64,000 bases of DNA from Pseudonocardia alaniniphila (GTDB lineage Bacteria; Actinomycetota; Actinomycetes; Mycobacteriales; Pseudonocardiaceae), in NCBI RefSeq assembly GCF_022524485.1, contig NZ_JAKXMK010000007.1:248001-312000 (forward strand), given 5' to 3'. Positions 46,487 through 56,050 of the stretch are shown here, one piece after another. The position numbers and the translations under genes are program-made. How positions within the stretch are numbered: position 1 is the first letter of the stretch; the number at the start of each line of letters is the position of its first letter. The notes beneath the pieces were generated by a model. The model saw only the letters and a list, made by a program, of their open reading frames with translations, searched no databases and was not told the DNA's origin.

Positions 46487-48094
46487 GTGAGCACCGCAGC
46501 CACCCGCCCCGTCGTCCTGATCGCCGAGAAGCTCGCGCCGTCCGCGATCGCGTGTCTGGGCGAAGAGGTCGAGATCCGCAGCGTGGACGGCACCGATCGC
46601 CCCGCGCTGCTGAGTGCCATCGCCGGCGCCGACGCGCTCCTCGTGCGTTCGGCCACCAAGGTCGACGCCGAAGCGCTCGCCGCCTCCAGCCGACTCAAGG
46701 TCGTGGCCAGGGCCGGCGTCGGACTGGACAATGTGGACGTCCCTGCCGCCACCGCCCGTGGCGTCATGGTCGTCAACGCGCCCACGTCCAACATCGTCTC
46801 CGCCGCCGAGCACGCCGTCGCGCTGCTGCTGGCCGCCGCCCGGCGGATCCCCGCTGCCGACGCGAGCCTGCGTGCCGGGCAGTGGAAGCGCAGCTCATAC
46901 ACCGGCGTCGAACTCAACGGCAAGCTCGTCGGCATCGTCGGCCTGGGCAAGATCGGCCAGCTCGTGGCCCAGCGCCTCGCCGCGTTCGGTGTCGAGCTGA
47001 TCGCCTACGACCCCTACGTCGCGCCGGCCCGCGCGGCGCAGCTCGGTATCGAGCTCGCGAGCCTCGAGGAGCTGCTGCGGCGCGCCGACGCCATCTCGAT
47101 CCACCTGCCGAAGACCGCCGAGACGCTCGGGCTCATCGGCAAGGACCAGCTCGCGATCACGAAGCCTGGCGTGATCATCGTCAACGCCGCGCGCGGCGGC
47201 CTGGTCGACGAGGACGCCCTGGCCGATGCCGTGCGCAGCGGTCACGTCGGCGCGGCGGGCATCGACGTGTACGTCACCGAGCCCACCACCTCGAGCCCGC
47301 TGTTCGAGCTGCCGCAGGTGGTCGTCACCCCGCACCTGGGTGCGTCCACCGACGAGGCGCAGGACCGGGCGGGCACCGACGTCGCCCGCTCCGTGCAGCT
47401 GGCGCTGGCCGGTGAGTTCGTGCCGGACGCGGTCAACGTGCAGGTCCGCGGCGTGGTCGGCGAGGAGGTCCGGCCGTGGCTGCCGCTCACGCAGAAGCTC
47501 GGCACGGTGCTGCACGCCGTCGCGGGCCGGCTGCCCAGCTCGGTCACGGTGGACGTCGCCGGTGAGCTGGCGTCCGAGGACGTCTCCGTGCTGGCGCTCG
47601 CCGCGCTGCGGGGCGTCTTCACCCACGTCGTCGAGGACCAGGTCACGTTCGTCAACGTGCCGAGCATCGCCGCGGAGCGCGGTGTGGAGGTCGAGGTGAC
47701 CACCGCACCGGAGAGTGAGAACCACCGCAGCGTCGTGCAGCTGCGCGCCGCCATGCCCGACGGTGCCGCGGTCACGGTGTCCGGCACGCTCACCGGGCGC
47801 TCCCAGGTGGAGAAGCTCGTCGAGGTCAACGGCCGCCACTTCGACCTGCGGGCCGAGGGCGACGTGCTGCTCCTGGAGTACGCCGACCGTCCCGGCGTGA
47901 TGGGGCGGGTCGGCTCGCTCCTCGGCGAGGCCGCCGTCAACATCGAGGCAGCCCAGATCAGCCAGACCACCGACGGCACCGACGCGATCATGCTGCTGCG
48001 TGTCGACCGCCCGGTCGACCCCGGCGTGCTGGAGCCGATCGGCGCCTCGGTGGGCGCGCGCACCACGCGGCTGATCTCCTTCGAGAGCGACTGA
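46487..48094 (+). CDS. serA: D-3-phosphoglycerate dehydrogenase
   Basis: A 535-residue type I enzyme starting serine synthesis by oxidising 3-phosphoglycerate. Substrate domain (LLVRSATKVDAEAL), Rossmann motif VGIVGLGKIGQLVAQRLAAFG, catalytic Arg in NAARGGLVDE, Glu in YVTEPTTS and His in TPHLGAS. It keeps the extra intervening (ASB) domain and C-terminal ACT domain (YADRPGVMGRVGSLLGEAAVNIE), as in mycobacteria, where the form is serine-inhibited. GTG 46487 has no strong ribosome site. A hairpin at 48212-48246 may end the message. Confidence 0.95.
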   Translation: MSTAATRPVVLIAEKLAPSAIACLGEEVEIRSVDGTDRPALLSAIAGADALLVRSATKVDAEALAASSRLKVVARAGVGLDNVDVPAATARGVMVVNAPTSNIVSAAEHAVALLLAAARRIPAADASLRAGQWKRSSYTGVELNGKLVGIVGLGKIGQLVAQRLAAFGVELIAYDPYVAPARAAQLGIELASLEELLRRADAISIHLPKTAETLGLIGKDQLAITKPGVIIVNAARGGLVDEDALADAVRSGHVGAAGIDVYVTEPTTSSPLFELPQVVVTPHLGASTDEAQDRAGTDVARSVQLALAGEFVPDAVNVQVRGVVGEEVRPWLPLTQKLGTVLHAVAGRLPSSVTVDVAGELASEDVSVLALAALRGVFTHVVEDQVTFVNVPSIAAERGVEVEVTTAPESENHRSVVQLRAAMPDGAAVTVSGTLTGRSQVEKLVEVNGRHFDLRAEGDVLLLEYADRPGVMGRVGSLLGEAAVNIEAAQISQTTDGTDAIMLLRVDRPVDPGVLEPIGASVGARTTRLISFESD

Positions 48095-48762
48095 CCCCTC
48101 CAGGTCAGCCTCGGACCGTGACGACCGGTCGCCCGTGCGGCGATCGGTCTCATCGGATCCGGTGGCGCCCCGGCGCCTGATCGGTCACCAGCGGCGAGCG
48201 TCGAACTGTTCCCCGCCGCGGCTTCGCAACCGCGAACCGCGGCGGGTCACAGCCGCTCCCGGCGTCCGCCCGGTGTCCGGCAAACCCTTGCCGACCTCCC
48301 CGAAGACGGCACCCGCGGCAGGCCGGGCAGCACCGTCAGGGTGTCGAGGCCTGTCCGCCGGCAGTTCGCCGCCGTAGCTGCGTGCGGCGCCGGTAGCGGC
48401 TCCGGTGGGAATCAGCAGCGCTCGACGCGGCGGGGCCGCGGCACGCTCGTGATGGCAGCGAGCAGTTCCTCATGGGCGAACGGGTGAAGCTCTCTGACCT
48501 GCGACAACACGACCGGGGCAGTGACAGTGCCGACGTGACCGGCGGCTGCGTCCGGGGGTTGCGCGATGCCCAGCATCTGGGCGGGGCAGAATGGCCCGCA
48601 TGGGGGCGTGTCGCGTCGGGAGTGGTTCCGGCGACATCGCTTCCGCATCAGTTCCACCCTATGGGGTGACCCCGATCGGATGGCGGAAAGCATAGCGGTC
48701 CCGTAGCAGCGGGTAACGTGCCCCCGGCTGCTCTCGGGCCAACTGGAGAGAGGACATCGGTA
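48095..48762. other. 668-bp gap between serA and leuB
   Basis: It holds a hairpin (48212-48246) and a short palindrome GGGGT-G-ACCCC (48663-48673) near leuB. A minus-strand frame at 48412-48693 could encode 93 residues, but composition is not convincing, so I did not call it. No RNA gene was recognised. Confidence 0.4.
48212..48246 (+). terminator. serA downstream hairpin
   Basis: CCCGCCGCGG pairs exactly with CCGCGGCGGG around a 15-base loop that also contains TTCGC/GCGAA. It lies 118 bases past the serA stop, so its role as serA terminator is tentative. Confidence 0.45.
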
Positions 48763-49809
48763 ATGCGCCTTGCGGTCATTCCCGGAGACGGCATCGGGCC
48801 GGAGGTCATCGACGAGGCGCTGAAGGTCCTTGGCGAGGTCGAGCCCAACGCGGAGACCACGACCTACGACCTGGGCGCCGCCCGCTGGCATTCCACGGGC
48901 GAGCTGCTGCCGGAGTCCGTCCTCACGGAGCTGCAGGCACACGATGCGATCCTGCTCGGCGCCGTGGGCGACCCGTCCGTGCCGAGCGGCATCCTCGAGC
49001 GTGGGCTCCTGCTGCGGCTGCGGTTCGAGCTCGACCACCACGTGAACCTGCGTCCCGCTCGGCTCTACCCGGGCGTGCGCGGCCCGCTGGCGTCCAACAA
49101 CGAGATCGACCTGCTGGTGGTGCGTGAGGGCACCGAGGGTCCCTACGTCGGCACCGGCGGCCTGCTGCGCAAGGACACCCCGAACGAGATCGCCACCGAG
49201 GTCAGCGTGAACACGGCCTTCGGTGTGGAGCGCGTGGTCCGCGACGCCTTCGCCCGCGCGGCCCGCCGCACGCGCAAGCACCTCACGCTCGTGCACAAGA
49301 CCAACGTGCTGAGCTACTCCGGGCGCCTGTGGTCGCGGCTGGTGGAGGAGGTCTCGCTCGAGCACCCCGAGGTCAGCGTGGCCTACCAGCACATCGACGC
49401 CACCACGATCCACCTGGTCACCGATCCCGGCCGGTTCGACGTGATCGTCACCGACAACCTCTTCGGCGACATCCTCACCGACCTGGCCGCCGCCGTGACC
49501 GGTGGCATCGGGCTCGCCGCGAGCGGCAACCTCGACGTGAGCCGGCGCAACCCGAGCATGTTCGAGCCGGTGCACGGCAGCGCTCCCGACATCGCCGGGC
49601 AGGGCATCGCCGACCCCACCGCCGCCGTGCTGTCCGTGGCGCTGCTGCTCGACCACCTCGGCAACCGAGACGCGGCCCGCCGCATCGAGGCCGCGGTGGC
49701 GTTCGATCTCGCCACCCGCGACCACAGCGCCACCGGCCACACGCAGTCGATCGGCGACCGCCTCGCCGCGCTCGTGAGCTCGCACGCCGCGGCCCCGTCC
49801 ACGAGCTGA
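48763..49809 (+). CDS. leuB: 3-isopropylmalate dehydrogenase
   Basis: A 348-residue NAD-dependent enzyme oxidising and decarboxylating 3-isopropylmalate in leucine synthesis; cimA-pathway (2-methyl-3-ketomalate) substrates are handled by the same family. N-terminus [15 protein letters not shown], catalytic Arg/Tyr/Lys in the [21 protein letters not shown] and [10 protein letters not shown] regions, and Asp-rich [18 protein letters not shown] 48763 follows GGAGAGAGGA. In this window it is separate from leuCD but within the same branched-chain neighbourhood. Confidence 0.96.
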   Translation: MRLAVIPGDGIGPEVIDEALKVLGEVEPNAETTTYDLGAARWHSTGELLPESVLTELQAHDAILLGAVGDPSVPSGILERGLLLRLRFELDHHVNLRPARLYPGVRGPLASNNEIDLLVVREGTEGPYVGTGGLLRKDTPNEIATEVSVNTAFGVERVVRDAFARAARRTRKHLTLVHKTNVLSYSGRLWSRLVEEVSLEHPEVSVAYQHIDATTIHLVTDPGRFDVIVTDNLFGDILTDLAAAVTGGIGLAASGNLDVSRRNPSMFEPVHGSAPDIAGQGIADPTAAVLSVALLLDHLGNRDAARRIEAAVAFDLATRDHSATGHTQSIGDRLAALVSSHAAAPSTS

Positions 49810-49846
49810 GGCGGTCCGGCCGGGGCCGAGGCGAGCGGGGCTCGGG

Positions 49847-50158
49847 TCAGACGAGCGTCTGGCCCTTCGAGGTCAGCATGGTCACGCCCGCACCCGCGAA
49901 GTTGGCCAGGTCCGCCACCGCTGCCTGACCCTCGGGGCTGCTCATCGCGCTGCCCAGGGCCGCCTCGTCGTCGAACTCGAGCACGGCGACGAGGTGGTAG
50001 GGCGGGGTGTTCCCGTCCGCGTCCGGCACGGGCCTGGCCGCCGTGAACCGGCGCAGGCCGGGCATCTTCATGGCGAGCGGGGCGTGCACGTCGTCGTAGT
50101 GCCGGTCGAAAGCGTCTTTGTCCTCGGGGTGGTTGTAGAGCGCGGTGAGCTGGAGCAT
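49847..50158 (-). CDS. EthD-family dimeric alpha-beta barrel protein
   Basis: A 103-residue EthD protein with the family pattern LTALYNHPEDKDAFDRHYDDVHAPLA and PPYHLVAVLEFDDEAAL. These proteins are ferredoxin-like dimers, often accessory to degradation pathways. ATG 50158 follows GAGAGGG; a longer frame to 50212 lacks that site. It lies between leuB and the cimA leader, on the opposite strand. Function here is unknown. Confidence 0.82.
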   Translation of the reverse strand: MLQLTALYNHPEDKDAFDRHYDDVHAPLAMKMPGLRRFTAARPVPDADGNTPPYHLVAVLEFDDEAALGSAMSSPEGQAAVADLANFAGAGVTMLTSKGQTLV

Positions 50159-50270
50159 CGTCGGCCCTCTCGTGATCGGCCCGCCTGCCTGTGCTGACGG
50201 GCTCGACATCAATCCCTAGCCGACGCACCACCGTGTGAACACCGTCTCTCCCACGATCTGGGAACGCGGT

Positions 50271-50300
50271 GTGACGTCTCCGGAAGCGCCGTGCAACACT
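50271..50300 (+). promoter_or_regulatory. Weak cimA leader promoter, GTGACG-N18-AACACT
   Basis: GTGACG (50271-50276) and AACACT (50295-50300) are 18 bases apart, and the leader GTG at 50308 follows after 7 bases, the same geometry as at ilvB. The -10 is poor, so this is tentative. Confidence 0.35.
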
Positions 50301-50307
50301 CGTCGAC

Positions 50308-50352
50308 GTGCAGCACCTCTACGTGATCATTATCGACAGGCGCGTCGGCTAA
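50308..50352 (+). CDS. cimA attenuator leader peptide (14 aa)
   Basis: The peptide MQHLYVIIIDRRVG contains three consecutive Ile codons (ATC ATT ATC) preceded by Leu and Val. It is followed by an 11-bp hairpin and a terminator with a T-run. Stalling on uncharged Ile-tRNA would match a citramalate synthase, the first step of Ile synthesis by the citramalate route. It is not a conserved protein by itself. Confidence 0.65.
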   Translation: MQHLYVIIIDRRVG

Positions 50353-50404
50353 CCAGCACCACAGCCGACGCGCAGACCTCTCGCATTCGCGGGGGGTCTT
50401 TTTT
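50340..50404 (+). terminator. cimA attenuator: leader hairpin and intrinsic terminator
   Basis: GCGCGTCGGCT (50340-50350) pairs with AGCCGACGCGC (50363-50373). The terminator is AGACCTCTCGC, loop ATTC, GCGGGGGGTCT (50374-50399) with two G-T pairs, followed by five more T. It lies 52 bases before cimA. Confidence 0.7.
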
Positions 50405-50455
50405 GTTGCCCGATGAATCCCTGATCACGTCCGACCCACTTCCAGGAGCCCCCGG

Positions 50456-52096
50456 ATGTCCCGCACAGAACCGGCCGGAACCCCGCTCGGAGACGCGTTC
50501 CACGTCTACGACACGACGTTGCGCGATGGCGCTCAGCGCGAGGGCATCAGCTACTCCATCGCTGACAAGCTGGCCGTCGCCCGGCATCTGGACGCGCTCG
50601 GGGTGGGGTTCATCGAAGGGGGCTGGCCGGGCGCACTGCCGAAGGACACCGAGTTCTTCGCCCGCGCCGCTGCGGGTGAGCTCGAACTGCGGCACGCGGT
50701 GCTCGTGGCGTTCGGCTCGACCCGTCGGGCCGGGACGACAGCTGCGGCGGACCCGCAGGTCAGGGCCCTTCTGGACAGCGCGGCGCCGGTCGTCACGCTG
50801 GTGGCGAAGTCGGACCGCCGCCACATCGAGCGCGCCCTGCGCACCGACGTGGCCGAGAACTGCGCGATGGTGGCCGACACGGTGGCGTTCCTCCGTGGCG
50901 AAGGCCGCCGGGTGTTCCTCGACGCCGAGCACTTCTTCGACGGCTACCGCTTCGACCCGGACACGGCGCTGCGGGTGCTGGACGCCGCGGTCGGCGCGGG
51001 TGCGGACGTCGCGGTGCTGTGCGACACGAACGGCGGCATGCTCCCGATGGGCATCGCCGAGGTGGTGACCGAGGTGGCCGGGCGCACCGGTTTCCGCCTC
51101 GGGATCCACTGCCAGGACGACACGGGCTCCGCGGTGGCCAACTCGGTCACCGCGGTACAGGCCGGCGCGACGCACGTGCAGTGCACCGCGAACGGCTACG
51201 GCGAGCGGACGGGCAATGCCGACCTGTTCGCCGTCGTCGGGAACCTGGTGACCAAGCTGGACATGCCCGTCCTACCGGACGGCGCGTTCGGCGAGCTGAC
51301 CCGCACCTCGCACGCGTTGGCGGAGATCGCCAACATCGCTCCCGATACCCACCAGGCCTACGTCGGGACGTCAGCGTTCGCTCACAAGGCGGGCCTGCAC
51401 GCGAGTGCGATCAAGGTGGACCCGGAGCTGTACAACCACATGGACCCTGCGGTTGTCGGCAACGGGCAGCGGGTGCTGGTCACCGAGATGGCCGGCCGGG
51501 CCAGCGTCGAGCTCAAGGGTGCTGAGCTCGGCCTGGACCTGGCCGGCCACCCCGAGGCGGTGTCATCGCTCGTCGCGACCGTGAAGGATCGAGAGGCGCA
51601 GGGGTGGTCGTTCGAGGCCGCCGACGCCTCCCTGGAGTTGCTCATGCGCTCCGCAGTGGGCGGCACGGAGCCGGTGCCGTTCGCCCTCGAGTCCTATCGC
51701 GTGATCGTCGAGCACGGCGCCGACGGCAACGTGATCGCCGAGGCGACGGTACGGGTCGTCCTGGCCGACGGCGAGCGGCTCATCGCCACCGCGGAAGGGA
51801 ACGGGCCGGTCAACGCGCTCGACGCGGCGCTGCGGGCCGCGCTCACGCCGACGTGCCCGTGGCTCTCGGACGTGGAGCTGTCCGACTACAAGGTCCGCAT
51901 CCTCACCACGGGCCGGTCGCAGAGCTACGGCACCGACGCGGTGACGCGGGTGCTGCTCGAGTCCACCGGACACGCGGGCTCGTGGACCACGGTGGGGGTG
52001 CACAGCAACGTCGTCGAGGCGTCCTGGCTCGCTCTCGTCGACGCGCTGGCGTACGCGGCGCTGCGTGCTCCCGTCTCCGTGGGAGCACGCTCCTAG
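50456..52096 (+). CDS. cimA: (R)-citramalate synthase, CimA type
   Basis: A 546-residue HMGL-like enzyme that would condense pyruvate with acetyl-CoA to citramalate, feeding isoleucine synthesis. Catalytic region VYDTTLRDGAQREGISYS, the metal region at 216-225 (LGIHCQDDTG), and NGYGERTGNADLF; the C-terminal LeuA-like allosteric domain follows. In the metal region the usual second His is Gln220 (His218-Cys219-Gln220). CimA rather than LeuA is preferred from the DGAQREGISYS motif, the C-terminal regulatory domain and the Ile-rich attenuator upstream. ATG 50456 follows AGGAGCC. Substrate assignment is not proven. Confidence 0.85.
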   Translation: MSRTEPAGTPLGDAFHVYDTTLRDGAQREGISYSIADKLAVARHLDALGVGFIEGGWPGALPKDTEFFARAAAGELELRHAVLVAFGSTRRAGTTAAADPQVRALLDSAAPVVTLVAKSDRRHIERALRTDVAENCAMVADTVAFLRGEGRRVFLDAEHFFDGYRFDPDTALRVLDAAVGAGADVAVLCDTNGGMLPMGIAEVVTEVAGRTGFRLGIHCQDDTGSAVANSVTAVQAGATHVQCTANGYGERTGNADLFAVVGNLVTKLDMPVLPDGAFGELTRTSHALAEIANIAPDTHQAYVGTSAFAHKAGLHASAIKVDPELYNHMDPAVVGNGQRVLVTEMAGRASVELKGAELGLDLAGHPEAVSSLVATVKDREAQGWSFEAADASLELLMRSAVGGTEPVPFALESYRVIVEHGADGNVIAEATVRVVLADGERLIATAEGNGPVNALDAALRAALTPTCPWLSDVELSDYKVRILTTGRSQSYGTDAVTRVLLESTGHAGSWTTVGVHSNVVEASWLALVDALAYAALRAPVSVGARS

Positions 52097-52110
52097 GGCA
52101 GGATCAGCGC

Positions 52111-52887
52111 GTGGACGACGTGCTGCGGAGGATCGACCGGTTCTGCGACGAGGTCCCGCGGCACTGGGCCATGGCGGCCGACGACGGTCCGTTGCGCCTC
52201 TTCGTCCGCAACCGCGCGGGATCCGGCTGGCCGTTCTACGCGCGCCCGATCCCCGGTGGCCCGCCGGTCACCGCTGAGGACATCGAGCGGGTGCGGGCAC
52301 GCCAGCGGTCGCTGCGCGTGCCGGAGGCGTTCGAGTGGGTCGCCGACACGACCCCGTCGATGGCCGACGCAGCCCGCGATGCGGGTCTGCCGGTGACGAT
52401 CTGCCCGCTGCTCGTGCTGAACAGCGACCCGATCGCCCCCTCGCTCCCGCCCGGCTACTCGGCCCGCCTGCTCGGACCGGCCGACGGTGATCTCCAGGCG
52501 GCAGCGCACGCCGTGATGACCGTTGCGGCCGCTGCCTTCAAGGCCCCGCCTCCCGGGCCACCGGTCGGCGCCGCCCTTGCCGAGCTACAGGCCGACCTCG
52601 CGGCAGGGGCGATCGCGCGAGCGCTGGTCACGGGCCCGCGCGGACCGGTCGCTGCGGGATCGGTGCAACGGGTCGGGAACGTGGTCGAGCTGGTCGGGAT
52701 CGGCACCGTTGCGGCCGCGCGCGGCCAGGGGCTCGGCGCCGCCGTCACGGCGCTGCTGGCAGGCGCCGCCCGGGACGCAGGTGCGGAGGTGGTGTTCCTC
52801 GCCGCGGGCGACGAGGCCGCCACCCGCGTCTATGAGCGCGTGGGCTTCCGGCGGGTGGGCGAGTGCGGAATGGCGGAAGCCGCCTGA
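52111..52887 (+). CDS. GNAT-family acetyltransferase
   Basis: A 258-residue protein with an N-terminal region of unknown fold and a C-terminal GNAT core, including the acetyl-CoA motif VAAARGQGLGAAVTALLAG and the terminal YERVGFRRVGECGMAEA. It starts 15 bases after the cimA stop. GTG 52111 has AGGATC upstream. Substrate unknown; the position suggests co-transcription with cimA but not a role in that pathway. It converges on the FAD monooxygenase. Confidence 0.82.
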   Translation: MDDVLRRIDRFCDEVPRHWAMAADDGPLRLFVRNRAGSGWPFYARPIPGGPPVTAEDIERVRARQRSLRVPEAFEWVADTTPSMADAARDAGLPVTICPLLVLNSDPIAPSLPPGYSARLLGPADGDLQAAAHAVMTVAAAAFKAPPPGPPVGAALAELQADLAAGAIARALVTGPRGPVAAGSVQRVGNVVELVGIGTVAAARGQGLGAAVTALLAGAARDAGAEVVFLAAGDEAATRVYERVGFRRVGECGMAEAA

Positions 52888-52895
52888 CAGGTCCT

Positions 52896-54212
52896 TCAGG
52901 CAGCGGGCTGCGGCGAGCGCCGTGCCCACTCCGGCGCGTGCTCCGGCAATGGACCGATCGCGATGAGCCGGGCCGGCACACCCTGCAGTGCCGGGAAACG
53001 CTGCAACATGCTCAGCGGGAACGGAACCTCGCTGCCGGCGGCCGGAGTGGCGTCTCCGTCGCGGTCGAACATGCCGGACGTCGCCTGTGACTGCGGCGGG
53101 CCGTCGGTGGGCTGAGCGACGCGCTCGCCGAGGATCCCGCGGTGTGCCGCGCGTTGGGCGCCCTGGATGAGCGCGGTGGCCCACCAGCGGCGGAGCTGGA
53201 CCCGGCGCAGCAGGGCAGGGGGCACGATGCCGCCGGAGCGCAGCGCGGGCGCGAGCAGCCGGGCTGTGGCCACCGCGTCGGCCACGGCGAGGTTGATGCC
53301 CACCCCGCCGACCGGTGACATCGCGTGTGCCGCGTCGCCGATCAGCAGCAGGCCGTCGCGGTACCAGCGGCGCAGCCTGTCGAGCTTGACGTCGAGCAGC
53401 TTCACGTCGTCGAACGACGTGAGCGTGTCCATCCGGTCGCTCAGCCACGGCAGCAGCCCTGCGATCCGGGCGCGGAACTGCGCGATCCCGGCCGCCCGCA
53501 TCTCCGCGTCGCTGCCCTTGCGGATCAGGTACGCGCACTGCCAGTAGTCGCCGCGGTCGATCATCACCGCGAACTCGCCGGTGCCGACACGGCCGACGCC
53601 GCCGTCGGGATCGCCTGCGTGGCGCGGCAGCCGGAACCACCACACGTCCATCGGCACGCCGAACGAGCGCGGCCGCATCCCGGCCGCTGCCCGGACCGCG
53701 GACGCCCGCCCGTCGCAGCCGATGGTGAGGCCTGCCCGGATCTGGTGTTCGGTGCCGTCGGTGCGGTCGCGGTAGCGCACGCCGGCCACACGGCCGCCGT
53801 CGTAGAGCAGATCCACGACCTCGGCGTTGCGTCGAAGCGTGAAGGTGGGCTCGGCCTCCGCCGCGTCGGCGACGAGATCGAGGAAGTCCCACTGCGGCAC
53901 CATCGCGATGTGCTGGTGGGCGCCGGGGAGCCGGCGCAGGTCGGCCACCTGCGCGCTGCAGCCGTCCAGCTGCACCTGCATGCGGTTGATCCGCTGCTGG
54001 GGCAGGGCCGCGAACCGCTGCCCGAGGCCCAGCTCGTCGAGCAGGGTAAGGGTGGATGCGTGCACGGTGTCGCCGCGGAAGTCACGCAGGAAGTCGGGGT
54101 GCTTCTCCAGAACCGTGACCTCGACCCCGGCCCGAGCGATGAGTAGACCGAGGACCAGCCCGGCAGGGCCGCCACCGACGACGAGGCAGGTCGTGCGCTC
54201 GTTTCTCAACAT
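52896..54212 (-). CDS. FAD-dependent monooxygenase (PHBH/UbiH-like)
   Basis: A 438-residue flavoprotein hydroxylase of the aromatic-monooxygenase family. GXGXXG at residues 12-17 ([18 protein letters not shown]), the middle DG motif [18 protein letters not shown], and the C-terminal GD motif [25 protein letters not shown]. Substrate unknown. ATG 54212 follows TAGAAT by 7 bases on its own strand, so the message is probably leaderless; a longer frame overlaps gltX and is rejected. The start region contains TCAAC-ACAT-GTTGA, an operator candidate. It is divergent from gltX. Confidence 0.88.
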   Translation of the reverse strand: MLRNERTTCLVVGGGPAGLVLGLLIARAGVEVTVLEKHPDFLRDFRGDTVHASTLTLLDELGLGQRFAALPQQRINRMQVQLDGCSAQVADLRRLPGAHQHIAMVPQWDFLDLVADAAEAEPTFTLRRNAEVVDLLYDGGRVAGVRYRDRTDGTEHQIRAGLTIGCDGRASAVRAAAGMRPRSFGVPMDVWWFRLPRHAGDPDGGVGRVGTGEFAVMIDRGDYWQCAYLIRKGSDAEMRAAGIAQFRARIAGLLPWLSDRMDTLTSFDDVKLLDVKLDRLRRWYRDGLLLIGDAAHAMSPVGGVGINLAVADAVATARLLAPALRSGGIVPPALLRRVQLRRWWATALIQGAQRAAHRGILGERVAQPTDGPPQSQATSGMFDRDGDATPAAGSEVPFPLSMLQRFPALQGVPARLIAIGPLPEHAPEWARRSPQPAA

Positions 54213-54225
54213 GTGTTGAATTCTA
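54213..54225 (-). promoter_or_regulatory. Putative -10 of the FAD monooxygenase
   Basis: TAGAAT reads on the minus strand at 54220-54225, 7 bases before ATG 54212. No ribosome site is present. A TCAAC/GTTGA inverted repeat overlaps the start codon. Confidence 0.4.
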
Positions 54226-54278
54226 GGCGCAGCGGGCCGGGAAGGCCAGGCATCTGCCCGGATAGGCTTGGCCACATC

Positions 54279-55790
54279 ATGAGTGAGCCTGCGAGCGAAT
54301 CCCGGCCGGCCGGCGTCCGGGTCCGGTTCAGCCCGTCGCCGACGGGCACCCCCCATGTCGGTCTCATCCGCACCGCGCTGTTCAACTGGGTGCACGCCCG
54401 CCATCACGGCGGCACCTTCGTGTTCCGGATCGAGGACACCGACGCCAGCCGCGACTCGGACGAGTCCTACGCGGCGCTGCTCGACGCCCTGCGGTGGCTC
54501 GGGCTCGACTGGGACGAGGGTCCCGAGGTCGGCGGCCCGCACGCCCCGTACCGGCAGAGCGAGCGCGGTCCTGTCTACGCCGACGCGCTGCAACGGCTGA
54601 TCGACGGGGGAGAGGTCTACGAGTCGTACTCGCGGGCCGACGAGATCGAGGCCCGCCACCGCGCAGCAGGCCGCGACCCGAAACTCGGCTACGACAACGC
54701 CGACCGCGACCTCACCGATGAGCAGCGCGCCGCGTTCCGGGCCGAGGGGCGCGCGCCCGTGTACCGGCTGCGGATGCCCGACCGGGACATCACCTTCACC
54801 GACCTGGTGCGAGGCGACGTCACCTTCCGGGCGGGCACCGTGTCCGACTTCGTGCTCGCCCGCGGCGACGGCACCCCGCTCTACCCGCTCACCAACCCGC
54901 TCGACGACGCGCTCATGGGCATCACCGACGTGCTGCGCGGGGAGGACCTGCTCTCCTCCACACCGCGGCAGATCGCGCTGCTCGAGGCGCTTCAGCGCGT
55001 CGGAATCGGCACAGGACCGTTCCGCTACGGGCATCTCCCGCTCGTCACCGGAGAGGGCAACCGCAAGCTCTCCAAGCGCGATCCCGAGTCGAACCTGTTC
55101 CTCTACCGGGAGCGCGGATTCATCCGCGAGGGCCTGCTCAATTACCTGGCCCTGCTCGGCTGGTCGATTGCCGAGGACCGCGACGTGTTCACGATCGACG
55201 AGATGGTCGCCGCCTTCGACATATCGCGGGTGTCCAGCAACGCCGCTCGTTTCGACCTGAAGAAGGCCGAGGCCATCAATGCGGCTCATCTGCGGGCGCT
55301 GCCCGTTGACGAGTTCGCACGGCGGGTCGAGCCCTACCTCGTTGACGAAGGTGTGATCGAGGGCACGATCACCGAGGAGCAGCGTGAGCTGCTGGCCGCG
55401 GCTGCGCCCCTGGTGCAGGAGCGCAGCGTCGTGCTGTCCGATGCGGCCCGCATGCTCCGGTTCCTGTTCGTGCCGGAAGAGGGCTTCGTCCCCGAGGTCG
55501 AGGCTGCGGAGAAGAATCTCGGCGCCGACGCGGCCCCGGTGCTCGAAGCGGCCCTGACCGGCCTGAACGGCGTCGACGACTGGTCGACCGAGCACATCGA
55601 GACGGCGCTGAAGTCGGCTCTCATCGACGGGCTGGGACTCAAGCCGCGCAAGGCGTTCGCGCCCGTCAGGGTGGCTGTGAGCGGCCGTACGGTGTCCCCG
55701 CCGCTGTACGAATCGATGGAGCTGCTGGGCCGGGAACGATCACTCGCCCGGCTGAGGGCCGGTTTGGAGCGGGCTGGAGGCCTCGGCTAG
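54279..55790 (+). CDS. gltX: Glutamyl-tRNA synthetase
   Basis: A 503-residue class I synthetase, expected to charge tRNA-Glu and, in bacteria using GatCAB, also tRNA-Gln. The HIGH motif is PHVG at 25-28 in [17 protein letters not shown] is KLSK at 263-266, and the C-terminal anticodon-binding domain is present. ATG 54279 is chosen; the N-terminal MSEPASES is encoded by a motif nearly identical to the gatA/gatB micro-ORF start. tRNA-Gln and tRNA-Glu genes follow 65 bases after the stop. Confidence 0.96.
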   Translation: MSEPASESRPAGVRVRFSPSPTGTPHVGLIRTALFNWVHARHHGGTFVFRIEDTDASRDSDESYAALLDALRWLGLDWDEGPEVGGPHAPYRQSERGPVYADALQRLIDGGEVYESYSRADEIEARHRAAGRDPKLGYDNADRDLTDEQRAAFRAEGRAPVYRLRMPDRDITFTDLVRGDVTFRAGTVSDFVLARGDGTPLYPLTNPLDDALMGITDVLRGEDLLSSTPRQIALLEALQRVGIGTGPFRYGHLPLVTGEGNRKLSKRDPESNLFLYRERGFIREGLLNYLALLGWSIAEDRDVFTIDEMVAAFDISRVSSNAARFDLKKAEAINAAHLRALPVDEFARRVEPYLVDEGVIEGTITEEQRELLAAAAPLVQERSVVLSDAARMLRFLFVPEEGFVPEVEAAEKNLGADAAPVLEAALTGLNGVDDWSTEHIETALKSALIDGLGLKPRKAFAPVRVAVSGRTVSPPLYESMELLGRERSLARLRAGLERAGGLG

Positions 55791-55814
55791 AGTACTCCAC
55801 GCAGGGCAGGCGAG

Positions 55815-55841
55815 ACCGGCTCCCGCAGTAGAGGGGCCGGT
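55815..55841 (+). terminator. Possible gltX terminator hairpin
   Basis: ACCGGCTCCC and GGGGCCGGT pair with one bulged T around an 8-base loop, 24 bases past gltX and 14 bases before tRNA-Gln. It may instead be processed with the tRNA precursor. Confidence 0.35.
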
Positions 55842-55855
55842 TGATCCTGAACTCT

Positions 55856-55927
55856 TGGGGTATGGTGTAATTGGCAGCACGACTGATTCTGGTTCAGTTA
55901 GTCTAGGTTCGAGTCCTGGTACCCCAG
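55856..55927 (+). tRNA. tRNA-Gln (CTG anticodon)
   Basis: A 72-base tRNA. Acceptor TGGGGTA pairs with TACCCCA, the anticodon stem is ACTGA/TCAGT with loop TTCTGGT and anticodon CTG, and GGTTCGAGTCC is the T arm. CCA is not encoded. It follows gltX directly, consistent with GluRS-GatCAB handling of tRNA-Gln. Confidence 0.93.
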
Positions 55928-55972
55928 CGGAAACGCACCAGAAGTGGTCTGATAAGCTAATAGCGTTTCCAC

Positions 55973-56045
55973 GGCCCCGTCGTCTAGCGGCCTAGGACGC
56001 CGCCCTCTCAAGGCGGTAGCGCGGGTTCAAATCCCGTCGGGGCTA
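55973..56045 (+). tRNA. tRNA-Glu (CTC anticodon)
   Basis: A 73-base tRNA. Acceptor GGCCCCG pairs with CGGGGCT (one G-T pair), the anticodon stem is CCGCC/GGCGG around CTCTCAA with anticodon CTC, and GGGTTCAAATCCC is the T arm. It lies 45 bases after tRNA-Gln and is closed by a strong terminator. Confidence 0.93.
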
Positions 56046-56050
56046 CACCG

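Noticed and set aside
48412..48693. 93-codon minus-strand frame before leuB
   Set aside because: No recognisable motif or ribosome site; composition is not gene-like enough to call.
54213..55595. Long minus-strand extension of the FAD monooxygenase through gltX
   Set aside because: GltX motifs define the plus strand there; the monooxygenase family starts at the ATG near 54212.
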